Assembly: GCF_000590885.1 (NCBI RefSeq)
Contig: NZ_JFHN01000074.1
Coordinates: 105,467 to 169,466, forward strand
Source of the DNA: Erwinia mallotivora
GTDB taxonomy: Bacteria; Pseudomonadota; Gammaproteobacteria; Enterobacterales; Enterobacteriaceae
Reading direction: 5' to 3'
DNA length: 64,000 nt
Under the pieces are notes generated by a model. That model searched no databases. It saw only the letters and a program-made list of their open reading frames with translations, and had not been told where the DNA came from. Both the position numbers and the translations under genes were made by a program. Shown here piece after piece: positions 47,134-58,461 of the stretch; the first letter of the stretch is position 1, and each line of letters begins with the position of its first letter.

Positions 47134-48492
47134 ATGTCCTGCAACGAAACACCTGACAATATCGTGATACAACCTAAAAACGCGTCTCCTAAAGTGGGAT
47201 TTATCTCTTTAGGCTGCCCAAAAAATCTTGTCGATTCTGAACGGATCCTCACCGAACTGCGTACTGAGGGCTACGAAGTGGTCCCGCGTTACGATGACGC
47301 CGAGATTGTCATCGTCAACACCTGCGGCTTTATCGACAGCGCGGTGCAGGAGTCGCTGGAAGCGATTGGCGAAGCACTGAATGAAAATGGCAAAGTGATT
47401 GTCACCGGCTGCCTGGGCGCAAAAGAGAACCAGATCCGCGAGGTCCATCCCCGCGTGCTGGAAATCACCGGGCCGCACAGCTATGAACAGGTGCTTTCAC
47501 ATGTCCATCAGTATGTGCCGAAGCCACAGCACAATCCGTTTCTCAGCCTGGTGCCTGAGCAGGGCGTAAAACTGACGCCACGCCACTATGCATACCTGAA
47601 AATTTCCGAAGGCTGTAACCACCGTTGTACCTTCTGCATTATTCCGTCGATGCGCGGCGACCTGGACAGCCGGGCGATTGGCTCCGTGCTGGATGAGGCG
47701 AAACGTCTGGTGGAATCCGGGGTGAAAGAACTGCTGGTTATCTCCCAGGATACTTCCGCCTACGGGGTGGATGTTAAACACCGCACCGGTTTCTGGAACG
47801 GCTCCCCGGTTAAGACCAGCATGGTCAGCCTGTGCGAACAGCTGGCTAAACTCGGCGTGTGGGTGCGCCTGCACTACGTTTACCCTTATCCGCATGTGGA
47901 TGAGGTGATCCCACTGATGGCTGAAGGGAAGATCCTGCCGTACCTGGATATTCCGCTGCAACACGCCAGCCCACGCATCCTCAAGCTGATGAAACGTCCT
48001 GGCGCGGTTGAGCGCACGCTGGAGCGGATCAAACGCTGGCGTGAAATCTGTCCACAGCTGACGCTGCGCTCCACTTTCATTGTTGGCTTCCCCGGCGAGA
48101 CGGAAGAAGATTTCCAGATGCTGCTCGACTTTATTAAAGAAGCCAGACTGGACAGAGTGGGCTGCTTTAAATACAGCCCGGTGGAAGGGGCGACCGCCAA
48201 CCAGCTGCCAGATCCGGTGGCGGAAGAGGTGAAAGAAGAGCGCTATGACCGCTTTATGCAACTGCAACAGGCTATTTCTGCCAGCCGTCTTCAGGAAAAA
48301 GTGGGCAGCGAGATTCTGGTGATCGTTGATGAAGTGGATGAGGAAGGGGCTATTGGTCGCAGTATGGCTGATGCGCCGGAAATTGACGGCGCGGTTTATC
48401 TCAACGGTGAGAAAAACGTCAAGCCCGGCGATGTGATCCGTGTACGTGTCGATAACGCCGACGAATACGATCTCTGGGCCACCCGGCTTTAA
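47134..48492 (+). CDS. rimO: RimO, ribosomal protein S12 methylthiotransferase
   Basis: RimO adds a methylthio group to Asp89 of ribosomal protein S12. The ATG at 47134 gives 452 residues; a longer frame runs back into the HAD gene and is not conserved. An N-terminal UPF0004 domain opens [15 protein letters not shown] with cluster cysteines. The radical-SAM motif CNHRCTFC (about 161-168) and a TRAM domain (about 385-452) follow. The protein aligns with E. coli RimO throughout. Confidence 0.96.
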   Translation: MSCNETPDNIVIQPKNASPKVGFISLGCPKNLVDSERILTELRTEGYEVVPRYDDAEIVIVNTCGFIDSAVQESLEAIGEALNENGKVIVTGCLGAKENQIREVHPRVLEITGPHSYEQVLSHVHQYVPKPQHNPFLSLVPEQGVKLTPRHYAYLKISEGCNHRCTFCIIPSMRGDLDSRAIGSVLDEAKRLVESGVKELLVISQDTSAYGVDVKHRTGFWNGSPVKTSMVSLCEQLAKLGVWVRLHYVYPYPHVDEVIPLMAEGKILPYLDIPLQHASPRILKLMKRPGAVERTLERIKRWREICPQLTLRSTFIVGFPGETEEDFQMLLDFIKEARLDRVGCFKYSPVEGATANQLPDPVAEEVKEERYDRFMQLQQAISASRLQEKVGSEILVIVDEVDEEGAIGRSMADAPEIDGAVYLNGEKNVKPGDVIRVRVDNADEYDLWATRL

Positions 48493-48617
48493 CGCCCTGA
48501 CCAGCCCGCTTGCGCTCTGCCAGCGGGCCATGCCTCACTGCCGTTGCTCCTCTGACGCTGGTTTCATTTTACTGGCCCGGACACGCCCTGCCCGTTTTAA
48601 ATATCCGCTTTGGCCGG

Positions 48618-49067
48618 TCAGCCATAGCGTGCCTGATGCTGTTTGCGTCGTTGCAGATAATCGTCATCAGCGCGGATGCCGTCCCAGCAGGCTTTAAAAA
48701 TCGCCGCGGCTGCGGCTTTTTCAGCATTAAGCGTCCGCGGCAACAGCTCACCGTCAGCAGCATATTTTTTACCGCCCTGATGATTAGCGTAACGCCGCGC
48801 GCGGGTATAACCCATCTGAATAAATTTTCTCGCCATGTCCATACCAACAAAATCATCGGCTGCGCGATACGCTTCGAAAAGCTGCATGATTTTGTCTGCG
48901 GATGCCTGCGCCAGCGCCGGCGTTTTAAAGCGCCAGTGCGGCAGGATCTCACTTTTATAGGGCTCCACCTTCAGCACGCCCTGCTCACCCCGCCCCACCT
49001 GATAACGTTCAGGATGCTGGCGGAAGTCGGTATTTTCGAAATCCTGCTGATAATCGAAGGGTTTCAT
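48618..49067 (-). CDS. DUF4385 family protein
   Basis: The 149-residue protein matches DUF4385 by its opening FDYQQDFENTDFRQHPERYQ, GRGEQGVLKVEPYKSEILPHW, and RARRYANHQGGKKY. Function is unknown. Its start follows the gsiD stop by only a few bases, so it may be translated from the gsi message by coupling. An alternative GTG lies one codon upstream. Confidence 0.82.
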   Translation of the reverse strand: MKPFDYQQDFENTDFRQHPERYQVGRGEQGVLKVEPYKSEILPHWRFKTPALAQASADKIMQLFEAYRAADDFVGMDMARKFIQMGYTRARRYANHQGGKKYAADGELLPRTLNAEKAAAAAIFKACWDGIRADDDYLQRRKQHQARYG

Positions 49068-49071
49068 CACA

Positions 49072-49977
49072 TCAGGTCTTCAGGCGTGGATCGAGCGCAT
49101 CACGCAGGCCGTCGCCCAGCAGGTTAAATGCCAGCACGGTAAGAAAAATCGCCAGGCTGGGGAAAACAGCAACATGCGGAGCCATCACCATATCTGCGCG
49201 CGCCTCATTCAGCATCGCCCCCCATTCCGGCGTGGGTGGCTGCGCGCCTAATCCGAGAAACGACAGACTGGCTGCGCTGATAATCGAGGTGCCAATTCGC
49301 ATGGTGAAATAGACCACGATGGACGAGAGGGTTCCCGGCAGGATATGACGCAGAATAATGGTCAGGTCAGATGCACCAATACTGCGGGCTGACTCGATAT
49401 AGGTCAGATGCTTCAGCACCAGCGTGTTGCCGCGAACCAGCCTGGCGAACGCCGGGATGCTGAAAATGGCCACCGCAATAACCACATTTGACATGCCGCT
49501 GCCCATGATCGCCACCACCGCTATCGCCAGCAGGATGCCGGGAAAAGCAAACAGCACGTCGCTGATACGCATAATAATCCGGTCCCACCAGCCTTCATAA
49601 TAGCCAGCCAGCAGGCCCAGAAAGGTGCCGATTGCCGCGCCAAGAGCCACCGAAAAAAAGCCCGAAACCAGTGACAGCCGGGTACCCACCAGCACGCGAC
49701 TGAAAATATCACGCCCCAGCGAATCAACGCCGAACCAGTGCATCATCGACGGCCCTTCGGTCAACCTGTCGTAGTCAAAGTAATTTTCCGCATCAAACGG
49801 CGCAAGCCAGGGCGCGAGCACCGCCAGCAAAATCAGCAGTACCACGAAGGCTGCTGATACCAGCGCAACCGGCTGGCGCTGAAACCGTCGCCAGAATTCC
49901 CGCCACGGGGTACGCACTCGATGCTGAGTCAGGGTTGGCATCGCGGACAGGGCCGCATCACGTCGCCAGTTTTTCAT
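49072..49977 (-). CDS. gsiD: GsiD, glutathione ABC transporter permease
   Basis: GsiD is a permease of the GsiABCD glutathione importer. The 301-residue protein has about five to six helices, and the contact loop [20 protein letters not shown] is visible near residues 196-215. It starts nine bases after gsiC and ends the gsi operon, with DUF4385 following directly. It equals E. coli GsiD in layout. Confidence 0.94.
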   Translation of the reverse strand: MKNWRRDAALSAMPTLTQHRVRTPWREFWRRFQRQPVALVSAAFVVLLILLAVLAPWLAPFDAENYFDYDRLTEGPSMMHWFGVDSLGRDIFSRVLVGTRLSLVSGFFSVALGAAIGTFLGLLAGYYEGWWDRIIMRISDVLFAFPGILLAIAVVAIMGSGMSNVVIAVAIFSIPAFARLVRGNTLVLKHLTYIESARSIGASDLTIILRHILPGTLSSIVVYFTMRIGTSIISAASLSFLGLGAQPPTPEWGAMLNEARADMVMAPHVAVFPSLAIFLTVLAFNLLGDGLRDALDPRLKT

Positions 49978-49986
49978 CACCGATCC

Positions 49987-50907
49987 TTATTTGTAGCGTA
50001 TCGCCGGATTGATCGCGGCATACAACATATCAACAATCAAATTGATCAAGATAAACTCCAGCGAGAACAGCAGCACTTCCGCCTGAACCACCGGGTAATC
50101 GCGCATCGCCACCGAGTCCACCAGCAGACGACCCAGCCCCGGCCAGTTGAAAACCACCTCCACCACAATCGAGCCGCCCAGCAGGAAACCAAATTGCAGG
50201 CCCATCATGGTCACTACCGGGATCATCGCGTTACGCAGACCATGTTTGATGATCACCACCGTCTCACGTACGCCTTTCGCCCGCGCGGTGCGCATGTAAT
50301 CTTCCTGCATCACCTCCACAAAAGAGGCGCGGGTGAAGCGAGCCATCACGGCGGCGACGGCCGCGCCCAGGGTGATGGAGGGCAAAATGTAGTGCTGCCA
50401 GCTGTCAGCGCCAACCGTCGGTAGCCAGCCCAGCTCGACGGAGAATACCTGCATCAACAACATTCCCAGCGCAAAGGCGGGAAAAGAGATGCCCGATACC
50501 GCCAGCGTCATGCCGATACGGTCCGGCCAGCGGTTGCGCCATACCGCCGAGACAATGCCCAGCGCCATACCAAATATCACCGACCATCCCATACTGCTGA
50601 GCGTCAGCCACAGGGTGGGAAAAAAGCGTTGTGCAATTTCGGATGAAACGGGCCGTTTTGACACCATCGACTGACCAAAGTCACCCTGCACAGCCTGACT
50701 GATAAAATGCCAGAACTGCACCCAGATGGGTTGGTCCAGCCCAAGCTGCTGACGCACCATCGCTACCACGGTGGCGTCCGCTTCCGGACCGGCGACCAGC
50801 CTGGCCGGATCGCCCGGCAGCATATGAACAAACAGGAACACCAGCACCGCCACAATCAGCAGCGTGGGGATCAGTCCCAGTAAGCGTTTAATAAAATAGT
50901 TGAACAT
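49987..50907 (-). CDS. gsiC: GsiC, glutathione ABC transporter permease
   Basis: GsiC, 306 residues, is the partner permease of GsiD. About six helices and the contact loop [22 protein letters not shown] (about 207-228, given in part) fit the Dpp/Opp permease class. It aligns with E. coli GsiC from end to end. It lies 61 bases after gsiB in the operon. Confidence 0.94.
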   Translation of the reverse strand: MFNYFIKRLLGLIPTLLIVAVLVFLFVHMLPGDPARLVAGPEADATVVAMVRQQLGLDQPIWVQFWHFISQAVQGDFGQSMVSKRPVSSEIAQRFFPTLWLTLSSMGWSVIFGMALGIVSAVWRNRWPDRIGMTLAVSGISFPAFALGMLLMQVFSVELGWLPTVGADSWQHYILPSITLGAAVAAVMARFTRASFVEVMQEDYMRTARAKGVRETVVIIKHGLRNAMIPVVTMMGLQFGFLLGGSIVVEVVFNWPGLGRLLVDSVAMRDYPVVQAEVLLFSLEFILINLIVDMLYAAINPAIRYK

Positions 50908-50968
50908 AGGTTTTCCTGCGCCGGAGACAGCCGCGCCCTGATGCTGCGCGGCGGGTTTTCAGCGGGGG

Positions 50969-52501
50969 TTACTGCAAATCGGCATCATCAAAATTGAACG
51001 AGGTGTCAGGCATCACATAGAAACCACTGAGGCTTTTGGTTCTGGCGGAAACCAGCTTTTCCACCACCAGAGGCACCCAGGGTTTGTCCTGCCAGATTTT
51101 ATCCTGAGCATCCTTGTAGAGCGCCGCTTTTTTCGCGCTGTCGGTAGTTTTCAGCGCGTCGGCCAGATCGTTATCCACCTGAGGGTTGCTGTAAAACGCC
51201 GTATTGAAAATGGTTGGCGGCCAGGACTGAGTGGCAAACAGCGGCGTCAACGCCCAGTTAGCTTCACCGGTAGAAGCAGACCAGCCGGTGTAGAACAGAC
51301 GCACGCCGCTCTCCTTCTGCCCTTTTCCTTCCACCTCAGCCGAGCGCTGTCCGGCATCCATTGCGGTGACCGTGGCTTTGATCCCCACCTGCGCCAGCTG
51401 CTGTTGAGTGAACTGCAACACTTTCTGCGCGGTGCTGTGGTTGTGAGACGACCACAGGGTAGTGGTGAAGCCATTCGGGAAACCGGCCTCTTTCAACAGC
51501 TGGCGCGCTTTCGCCGGATTGTATTCGGCTGCCGGGTAGCTTTGTGAATACTGAATGGCCTGTGGCACCACCCCCGTTGCTGGCGTGGCGTAACCGGCAA
51601 AGGCCACTTTCACCAGCGCCTGGCGGTTGATGGCATAGTTGAGCGCCTCACGAACTTTGACATTATCAAACGGCTTCTGCGTGACGTTAATGCTGAGATA
51701 GCGCTGCATAATGGATGGCGAAACATCCAGCGCCAGCTTACTGTTTTTTGCCAGCAGGCCAGCCTGCTCATAAGGAACCGGGAAAGCCAGGTTGGCTTCG
51801 CCCGTCTGCAACATCGCCGCACGGGTGTTGTTATCAACCACCGGACGCCAGGTAAGGGTATCCAGTTTTGGGTAGCCCTTCTTCCAGTAGCCGTCGAATT
51901 TTTTTACTTTAACAAAATCGGTCTGATTCCAGGTGTCCAGCACATACGGGCCGGTGCCCACCGGATGGAAGCCGATTTCCTTACCGTATTTCTTCAGCGC
52001 GGTAGGAGAAATCATCACCGCCGCCGGGCTGGCAAGGGTGTTGATAAAGGCGGAGAAGGGCTGCTTCAGGGTGATTTTCACCGTGGAAGGATCGACCACC
52101 TCAGTGGTGGCGATTGATTTAAACAGGTTGTAACGCTTGAGATGATTGTCAGGGTTGCTGGCACGATCCAGGTTCACTTTCACCGCTTCAGCATTGAAGT
52201 CGCTGCCATCCTGGAATTTCACGCCGCTTTTCAGTTTGATGGTCCAGGTCAGGCCATCTTTACTGACGTCGTAGCCTTCGGCCAGCACGTTAGTGACTTT
52301 CATATCCTTATCAAAGCCGAACAGCCCCTGATAGAAGGATTTAGCCACCGCCTGTGACAGCGTATCGTTGGCATCGTAAGGATCGAGGGTGGTGAAATTA
52401 GAACCAACAGCAATCACCACATCTTTTGTTGCGTAAGCAGGCAGCGCAGCAAAACTGCTCAGTAAGCCCGCCGCTAACAGTGTGCGTTTAGAAATTATCA
52501 T
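50969..52501 (-). CDS. gsiB: GsiB, periplasmic glutathione-binding protein
   Basis: GsiB is the family 5 binding protein of the glutathione importer. The ATG at 52501 gives 510 residues with a signal peptide ending AYA (about residue 23), near the 512 of E. coli. A longer in-frame extension has no conserved signal and overlaps gsiA. The mature form opens [21 protein letters not shown]. It lies 43 bases after gsiA. Confidence 0.94.
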   Translation of the reverse strand: MIISKRTLLAAGLLSSFAALPAYATKDVVIAVGSNFTTLDPYDANDTLSQAVAKSFYQGLFGFDKDMKVTNVLAEGYDVSKDGLTWTIKLKSGVKFQDGSDFNAEAVKVNLDRASNPDNHLKRYNLFKSIATTEVVDPSTVKITLKQPFSAFINTLASPAAVMISPTALKKYGKEIGFHPVGTGPYVLDTWNQTDFVKVKKFDGYWKKGYPKLDTLTWRPVVDNNTRAAMLQTGEANLAFPVPYEQAGLLAKNSKLALDVSPSIMQRYLSINVTQKPFDNVKVREALNYAINRQALVKVAFAGYATPATGVVPQAIQYSQSYPAAEYNPAKARQLLKEAGFPNGFTTTLWSSHNHSTAQKVLQFTQQQLAQVGIKATVTAMDAGQRSAEVEGKGQKESGVRLFYTGWSASTGEANWALTPLFATQSWPPTIFNTAFYSNPQVDNDLADALKTTDSAKKAALYKDAQDKIWQDKPWVPLVVEKLVSARTKSLSGFYVMPDTSFNFDDADLQ

Positions 52502-52544
52502 GTTGCGTGTTTCTCCTGTCGTTCCTTGTTGTTTTACAGCCAAT

Positions 52545-54407
52545 TCAGACGCCGCCAATAGTATGGCGGGCAACGTAATGTCCTGCGCTGACTTCCACCA
52601 GCGGTGCGACTTCCGGGTAATCATCCAGGGCGCGAATGGGGCTTGGGATCTCATCCGCCAGTAGCGCTCTCTCCCGCCGGGGATGATCGGGATCGGCCAC
52701 CGGGACGGCAGACAACAGTTTGCGGGTGTAAGAGTGTTGCGGGTGCTCAAAAACCGACTGTCGCGGGCCAATTTCGACGATTTGCCCGAGATACATCACC
52801 GCCACCCGGTGGCTGATCCGCTCCACCACTGCCATATCATGCGAGATAAACAGAAAGGCGATGCCAAATTCGCGCTGTAAATCCAGCATCAGATTGACAA
52901 TCTGCGCACGGATTGACACGTCCAGCGCGGAAACCGACTCATCGGCAATCACCACTTTGGGATTGAGGGCCAGCGCCCTGGCAATGCAGATGCGCTGGCG
53001 CTGACCACCAGAAAACTCATGGGGATAGCGTCTGGCGTATTCCGGCAGCAGGCCCACTTTTTCCAACAGCCAGGCGACGCGCTCTTCAGCCTCTTTGCCC
53101 TTAGCAATGCCATGAACCAACAACGGTTCCATGATCGAGAACCCGACGGTCAGTCGCGGATCGAGCGAGGCGTAAGGGTCCTGAAAGATAAACTGAATAT
53201 CCCGTCGCAAATGAGAAAGCGCCGGGCCGCTCAGTTGATCGATACGCTGGCCGTTGAAAGTAATGGTGCCGCCCTGGCTTTCCACCAGCCGCAGCAGCGC
53301 CCGTCCGGTAGTGGATTTGCCGCAGCCGGATTCCCCCACCAGCGCCAGAGTTTCACCCGGCCACAAATCGAAGCTGACCTTTTCAACCGCGTGAACCCGC
53401 CGGGTCACGCGGTTGAAAATGCCGCTGCGGATATCAAAACGCGCAACCAGATCGCGCACCTGTAAAACCGGTCCCTTGTCGGTAATCACCGTGTCCTGCA
53501 AAGAGCCGTCCAGTTGGTTCCCCTCAGGGTTAAACACCGGGAAATGCATCGGGAAGGCCCGGTCGGTCATTTCACCCAGTCGGGGCACGGCGGCCAGCAG
53601 CGCTTTGGTATAGTCCCGCTGTGGATGACGGAAGATACTTTCTGTCGAACCGGTTTCCACCACATCACCGCGGTACATCACCTGCACACGGTCAGCCATT
53701 TCGGCGACCACGCCCATGTCATGGGTAATGAAAATCACCCCCATCTGCATCTCTTTTTGCAATACGCGGATCAGTTGCAGGATCTGCGCCTGAATGGTGA
53801 CATCAAGCGCGGTGGTGGGTTCATCGGCAATCAGCAGGGCTGGTCGGCAGGAGAGCGCCATGGCAATCATCACCCGCTGGCGCATACCGCCCGACAGCTG
53901 GTGGGGAAAGCGAGTCAGCACATCTTTTGCCACCGGAATGCGCACCAGATCCAGCATACGTAACGCCTCCTGCAACGCGTCCCGATGGCTTTTTCCCTGA
54001 TGCAGGCGGATGGATTCCGCAATCTGCTCGCCAATGGTGAATACCGGGTTCAGCGAGGTCATCGGCTCCTGAAAGATCATCGCCATGTCGGCACCGCGAA
54101 TGGTGCGCAACGCTGATTGCCGGGCGGTAGCCAGGTCAATCACCTGACTGTTGCGCCGTCGCAGCAGCATCTGGCCGCTGTCAATACTGCCTCCCCCCTG
54201 CTCTACCAGCCGCATTAACGCCAGTGAGGTGACCGATTTTCCTGAGCCGGATTCACCGACAATCGCCAGCGTTTCGCCACGATTAACCTCCAGCGACAGA
54301 TTGTTCACCGCCCGCACCACTTCGCCCTGCTGGCTGAAGCTGACGCTCAGGTTGTTGATGGCTAATACCTGTCCGGCCGACAACGCGGCTTCGCGGTTCC
54401 CTGTCAT
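52545..54407 (-). CDS. gsiA: GsiA, glutathione ABC transporter ATPase
   Basis: GsiA is a double ATPase of 620 residues powering GsiBCD. The first cassette has Walker A GESGSGKS (about 51-58) and LSGGMRQR; the second has GESGCGKST (about 357-365) and FSGGQRQR with ADESVSALD. Both H-loops THDM and SHDM are present. Its ATG overlaps the iaaA stop by four bases, so iaaA-gsiABCD form one operon, as in E. coli. Confidence 0.95.
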   Translation of the reverse strand: MTGNREAALSAGQVLAINNLSVSFSQQGEVVRAVNNLSLEVNRGETLAIVGESGSGKSVTSLALMRLVEQGGGSIDSGQMLLRRRNSQVIDLATARQSALRTIRGADMAMIFQEPMTSLNPVFTIGEQIAESIRLHQGKSHRDALQEALRMLDLVRIPVAKDVLTRFPHQLSGGMRQRVMIAMALSCRPALLIADEPTTALDVTIQAQILQLIRVLQKEMQMGVIFITHDMGVVAEMADRVQVMYRGDVVETGSTESIFRHPQRDYTKALLAAVPRLGEMTDRAFPMHFPVFNPEGNQLDGSLQDTVITDKGPVLQVRDLVARFDIRSGIFNRVTRRVHAVEKVSFDLWPGETLALVGESGCGKSTTGRALLRLVESQGGTITFNGQRIDQLSGPALSHLRRDIQFIFQDPYASLDPRLTVGFSIMEPLLVHGIAKGKEAEERVAWLLEKVGLLPEYARRYPHEFSGGQRQRICIARALALNPKVVIADESVSALDVSIRAQIVNLMLDLQREFGIAFLFISHDMAVVERISHRVAVMYLGQIVEIGPRQSVFEHPQHSYTRKLLSAVPVADPDHPRRERALLADEIPSPIRALDDYPEVAPLVEVSAGHYVARHTIGGV

Positions 54408-55378
54408 CCCGCCCCCTGGTCTTCACGATAGATACTGACGTTTGGCGCATCCCCGGCATAGCCATAGCCACGGTACATCCCCTCACTGTTAAAGGGCAGC
54501 GCCACATTGCCTTCGCGATCGACGGCAATAATGCCGCCACTGCCGCCCAGCACCTTGATTTTTTCCATCACCACCCGCTCGCTGGCTTCTTTCAGTGACA
54601 GGCCCGCGTATTCCATCAGCGCCGCAATGTCATAGGCGGCCAGCGTGCGCATAAAGACCTCGCCAGTGCCGGTACAGGAGACGGCCACGTTGGCATTGCT
54701 GGCATAGCAGCCCGCACCGATTAACGGCGAATCCCCGACCCGGCCCACCTGCTTATTGGTCATTCCCCCGGTGGAGGTCGCCGCCGCCAGATTGCCATGC
54801 CTGTCCAGTGCCACCGCGCCGACGGTGCCAAATTTGCGGTCGGCATCCAGCGGTGCGCCATCACTGTCTACCGCAACATCGTGATCGAGCGCCAGGGTGT
54901 CCGCAGACAACGCCCGCTGTAACTGTTCATGACGGAAAGGGGTGGAAAAGAAATCGGTTGCTACCTCTTCCAGTCCCTGTCTGAAGGCAAACGCTTCGGC
55001 ACCCTCACCGATCAACAGCACATACGGGCTGTGTTCCAGCACGGCACGCGCCGCCAGTACAGGATTACGTACCCGTTTTATCCCGGCCACCGCACCGGCT
55101 TCCAGCATGCGTCCATCCATAATGCTGGCATCCAGTTCGTGCGTACCCTCATGGGTGAAGACGGCACCTTTACCGGCGTTGAACAGCGGGCACTCCTCCA
55201 GCAGCCGAACCGCTTCGGTGACCGCATCCAGCGCGCTACCGCCAGCTTGCAGAATATCCTGTCCGCTGGCAACAATCGCTGAAAGCGCCTGAATATAGTG
55301 CTGCTCTTTTTCTGCACTCATGCTGGCGCGGGCAATCGCGCCCGCACCACCGTGAATGGCAATCACTGCTCTGACCAT
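54404..55378 (-). CDS. iaaA: Isoaspartyl peptidase / L-asparaginase
   Basis: IaaA is an Ntn hydrolase that self-cleaves before its nucleophile threonine and degrades isoaspartyl dipeptides and asparagine. The 324-residue protein has the cleavage block GTVGAVALD with Thr185, TSTGGMTNK and [12 protein letters not shown], with [13 protein letters not shown] block [10 protein letters not shown] later. It heads the glutathione import operon, consistent with recycling peptides brought in or released. The ATG at 55378 gives a length near the 321 of E. coli. Confidence 0.95.
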   Translation of the reverse strand: MVRAVIAIHGGAGAIARASMSAEKEQHYIQALSAIVASGQDILQAGGSALDAVTEAVRLLEECPLFNAGKGAVFTHEGTHELDASIMDGRMLEAGAVAGIKRVRNPVLAARAVLEHSPYVLLIGEGAEAFAFRQGLEEVATDFFSTPFRHEQLQRALSADTLALDHDVAVDSDGAPLDADRKFGTVGAVALDRHGNLAAATSTGGMTNKQVGRVGDSPLIGAGCYASNANVAVSCTGTGEVFMRTLAAYDIAALMEYAGLSLKEASERVVMEKIKVLGGSGGIIAVDREGNVALPFNSEGMYRGYGYAGDAPNVSIYREDQGAG

Positions 55379-55823
55379 AATCCGGTTACCCTGCGTGGTA
55401 AATCAGCATGAAAAACACCAGGTTAGAATGATTTTTCTGGAAATGAACTGGTTTTCGACTATAGGCAGGCTGTAAAGTGATGTAAAGCAGAATGTTCAGT
55501 GGCCGGTAATAACAAAATGTTCTATCTCATAGCTGGCGGGGTTTGTTCGCCAGAGTGAATCATTTCTGCCTCAGAGTGCTGAAATTAACCTGCACCAATG
55601 AGTGGCCTGAAACAGCATTTTGCTGTTATCGGGCGGTAAGGCGATTGGTATGGATAGATCATGGGAAATACGTTGAACATCATCAGTGCTTAAGAAGCAT
55701 TTGCAATCAAAATTTCCTCGTTCAGTGATAAACGCTCAACCACAAACGTGGCGAAAAAAGTTAGTCTTTAACTGTTACCGCAGTTATCAGGATGCGCTTT
55801 TCTGGTCAACAAATGGAAGATAA
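55379..55823. other. Intergenic region upstream of iaaA
   Basis: This 445-base stretch carries no recognisable gene; the 61-codon plus-strand frame at 55543 lacks a ribosome site and has no family resemblance. The iaaA promoter must lie here but hexamers are not distinct. Composition becomes more AT-rich toward the right, at the edge of the small accessory segment. Confidence 0.45.
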
Positions 55824-56111
55824 ATGAAAATATTACCTGTTTCGATACTGCTTACTTTTATCGGATCTGCATCTTCAGCAACAAGCCAGACAAAAGCGCT
55901 TGATATGAAATCATTCAAAGAGAGCGCTGACAACTGTGAATTTTTCTCGGGTGAGTGGGACAGTAATCTCGTCAAAGCGCGCCAGCCTGAAACAGAAAGG
56001 CAGGCTGATAAATATTGCACTGAGGCTAAAAAGAAAAAGCAGGAGCTGAGCGTTAAATACAGGAATGACCCTGAGTTATTAAATGAGCTGGCTAATTATG
56101 ATTTCGAATAG
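55824..56111 (+). CDS. Small secreted protein of unknown function
   Basis: The 95-residue product has a hydrophobic signal-like start (MKILPVSILLTFIGSASS) with a likely cleavage after residues 18-20. The mature part is charged, Lys/Glu-rich and probably helical, with two cysteines (in DNCEFFSG and KYCTEAKKKK) that could form a disulfide in the periplasm. I do not recognise a family. AGAT precedes the ATG, so the ribosome site is weak. Composition is AT-richer than its neighbours, which suggests acquisition. It stands alone between iaaA and the toxin-antitoxin remnant. Confidence 0.6.
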   Translation: MKILPVSILLTFIGSASSATSQTKALDMKSFKESADNCEFFSGEWDSNLVKARQPETERQADKYCTEAKKKKQELSVKYRNDPELLNELANYDFE

Positions 56112-56225
56112 CACAAAGGCCTGTGATTTATGATCGGTTATTTGATCAGCCCTGATGCAACAGGCGCCTGAGACCCACAAATGCTGGCGCAACAACCCGC
56201 AGAACCAGAACGCATCCATCAGGCA

Positions 56226-56471
56226 TTATATTATCGAGTGGTACATTTTCAGTTCTTTCACCGTCAGGTTTAAACCCTGCTTTTTCAGTGCCTCAAGATA
56301 TTCTTCGACGGATACCCCAGGTTTTAGATTACGTTGCCATTCATCCTGAATGATGGCCGTCCATTTAGGTTGATATAAGCCCTTTAATCCTGAGTAAATT
56401 AATACATCCCGTAGTAATGACGGATAAATAACACAGGCATCCAGAACCACGGGATAAGGTGAATGAATCAT
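56226..56471 (-). pseudogene. PIN-domain toxin with a large internal deletion
   Basis: The 81-residue product begins like a PIN-domain ribonuclease of the excisionase-type antitoxin system, PVVLDACVIYPSLLRDVL, with the first metal-binding Asp. It jumps after DEWQRNL to a C-terminal KPGVSVEEYLEALKKQGLNL, typical of the end of full-length members near 190 residues. About 100-110 central residues, including the other catalytic acids, are missing, in frame. It should be catalytically dead. Start overlaps the antitoxin stop by four bases, the normal toxin-antitoxin overlap. Confidence 0.72.
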
Positions 56472-56932
56472 AAGTAAAGCCGGAGATCCTGACTGAGGTC
56501 TGCCAGTTCCTGCATCGCGTTGTTGCTTTCATTATCCCGATGATTTTTATAAGCCATCAAATCGGCAAACAGCACTCGGCGGTGGCGACCCGTTTTATGA
56601 AAAGGAAGCTTACCCTCTTCCAGAAGTTTCACCATATGAGGGCGTGAAACATTCAGAATATTGGCCGCTTCCTGCGTGGTTAATTCAGCATGTACAGGGA
56701 CAACCTGAACCGCATTACCCATTGCCAGCTCACCCAAAATTGTCATCAACAGAGTGAGTGAAGAGGTAGGTAATTCAATCTGATGCGTATTGTCGTCAGC
56801 ATCCTGAATCGATATCTTTTGTGTTTCCAGTTTTGTGGACAGGTAAGCTGCAAGTTCTCTCTGACCACGTACAGCGGCCTCAATTTCTCCTGGAGCAGGC
56901 AGGCTCACGTTATCAAGAATTGAGTTTGTCAT
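56468..56932 (-). CDS. Excisionase-family (helix-turn-helix) antitoxin
   Basis: I start at the ATG at 56932 (MTNSILDN), preceded by GGAA, giving 154 residues; the longer frame upstream has no ribosome site. The C-terminal half has an excisionase-type helix-turn-helix: LTTQEAANILNVSRPHMVKLLEEGKLP then HRRVLFADLMAYK (given in part), a MerR/Xis-like fold. Such proteins pair with PIN toxins and repress their own promoter. It is upstream of and overlapping the damaged toxin. ACGAA repeats at 57027-57072 could be its operator. Confidence 0.8.
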   Translation of the reverse strand: MTNSILDNVSLPAPGEIEAAVRGQRELAAYLSTKLETQKISIQDADDNTHQIELPTSSLTLLMTILGELAMGNAVQVVPVHAELTTQEAANILNVSRPHMVKLLEEGKLPFHKTGRHRRVLFADLMAYKNHRDNESNNAMQELADLSQDLRLYL

Positions 56933-57026
56933 AAGTGTTTTCCGGTTTATCAAGTTCGTATGTTCGTAGATCAGTAGTACTCTTTTCTGAAGCCAACAAC
57001 GCAAGCCCGATTAAGATATACCATCA

Positions 57027-57072
57027 ACGAATTTATACGAAATAAACGAAAAAACGCAATAAACGAAACGAA
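57027..57072. repeat. Iterated ACGAA motifs upstream of the antitoxin
   Basis: Five exact ACGAA copies start at 57027, 57037, 57046, 57063 and 57068, with two near-copies (ACGCA at 57054 and ACGAC at 57072). The first three are spaced nine to ten bases, about one helical turn. They lie between the antitoxin and moeA in otherwise AT-rich DNA. Confidence 0.7.
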
Positions 57073-57224
57073 CGACTGATGATAAATCCCTTACACGCGC
57101 ACAGCCCTGTCACCCTGCCCGTAGCCAGAGCCTGCGGGTTTTCGTGACCCTGTCTGCAAATCACGCCATAATGCCCGCTATTGACAGTATGACCGCCCGA
57201 TTATTCAGGCGCGCCGGAGATTTT

Positions 57225-58460
57225 ATGGAAGCTTTTACTGCGGGACTTATCTCGCTTGATGATGCTCTGTCTGCCATGTTGACACGCATCCACCCGCTCA
57301 CTGAAACAGAAACCCTGCCGCTCGCCGCCGCTGCCGGACGCGTTACGGCGGAGTCAGTTACCTCACCTGTCTGCGTGCCGCCATTCGATAACTCAGCAAT
57401 GGACGGCTATGCCGTGCGCATGGCAGATCTGCAAACCGGCCAGCCATTACCTGTTGCCGGGAAAGCCTTTGCCGGGGCCCCCTGGCAGGGCCAGTGGCCC
57501 GCCGGCAGTTGTATCCGCATCATGACCGGGGCCCCGGTGCCCGAAGGCACAGAGGCCGTGGTGATGCAGGAGGAAACGCGCCAGCTCGGTGATGCGGTGG
57601 AAATTATCGCAGAGGTCCTTCCGCGTCAGAATATCCGTCTGGCCGGTGATGATATCGTGCAGGGTGCCAGCGTGCTGCAACCCGGCGTACGTCTCGGCGC
57701 GGCTGAACTGCCATTGCTGGCTTCTCTGGGCATTGCAGAGGTTAAGGTGATGCGCAAAGTGCGGGTGGCGATTTTCTCCACCGGCGATGAGTTGCAACCG
57801 GTCGGTCAGCCGCTGGCCGCCGGTCAGATTTACGATACCAATCGCTTTGCGGTGCAGCTGATGCTGAATAAACTGGGGTGCGAGGTTATCGATCTCGGCA
57901 TCATTGCTGACCATCAGCAGGCGCTGCGCAACGCCTTTATCCGGGCAGACAGTCAGGCTGATGTGGTAATCAGCAGCGGCGGCGTTTCGGTGGGAGAAGC
58001 AGACTACACCAAAGCGATGCTGGAGGAGCTGGGTGAGATCGCCTTCTGGAAACTGGCCATCAAACCGGGTAAACCCTTTGCCTTTGGCCGTTTAGATCGC
58101 AGCTGGTTCTGTGGCCTGCCCGGTAATCCGGTATCAGCGGCACTGACCTTCTATCAGCTGGTGCAACCGCTGCTGGTGAAACTGTCCGGACAGCAGGCGG
58201 CGGCCCTGCCCCCACGCCAGCGGGTCAGAGCCGCCGATGCCCTGAAAAAAACGCCGGGACGGGTGGATTTCCAGCGCGGTGTGCTGCTGCGTAATCCGTC
58301 AGGGGAACTGGAAGTTCGTAGCACCGGTCCACAGGGATCCCATGTGTTCAGCTCATTCGCCCAGGCCAACTGTTTTATTGTGCTGGAGCGGGATCGCGGT
58401 CATGTCGCCGCGGGTGAGTGGGTGGATGTTGAACCGTTTAATGCGCTGCTGGTTGGATAA
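57225..58460 (+). CDS. moeA: MoeA, molybdopterin molybdenumtransferase
   Basis: MoeA inserts molybdenum into adenylylated molybdopterin to complete the cofactor. The ATG at 57225 follows GGAGA and gives 411 residues, the E. coli length; upstream starts at 57144 are rejected. Domain blocks [11 protein letters not shown] (about 58-68), [10 protein letters not shown] and [13 protein letters not shown] (about 250-262) with the molybdate-binding region are conserved. moeB follows one base after the stop. Confidence 0.96.
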   Translation: MEAFTAGLISLDDALSAMLTRIHPLTETETLPLAAAAGRVTAESVTSPVCVPPFDNSAMDGYAVRMADLQTGQPLPVAGKAFAGAPWQGQWPAGSCIRIMTGAPVPEGTEAVVMQEETRQLGDAVEIIAEVLPRQNIRLAGDDIVQGASVLQPGVRLGAAELPLLASLGIAEVKVMRKVRVAIFSTGDELQPVGQPLAAGQIYDTNRFAVQLMLNKLGCEVIDLGIIADHQQALRNAFIRADSQADVVISSGGVSVGEADYTKAMLEELGEIAFWKLAIKPGKPFAFGRLDRSWFCGLPGNPVSAALTFYQLVQPLLVKLSGQQAAALPPRQRVRAADALKKTPGRVDFQRGVLLRNPSGELEVRSTGPQGSHVFSSFAQANCFIVLERDRGHVAAGEWVDVEPFNALLVG

Positions 58461-58461
58461 G

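Noticed and set aside
47497..48531. 344-codon minus-strand open frame
   Set aside because: It is antisense to rimO, rich in His, Gln and Phe, and has no ribosome site or homologue pattern.
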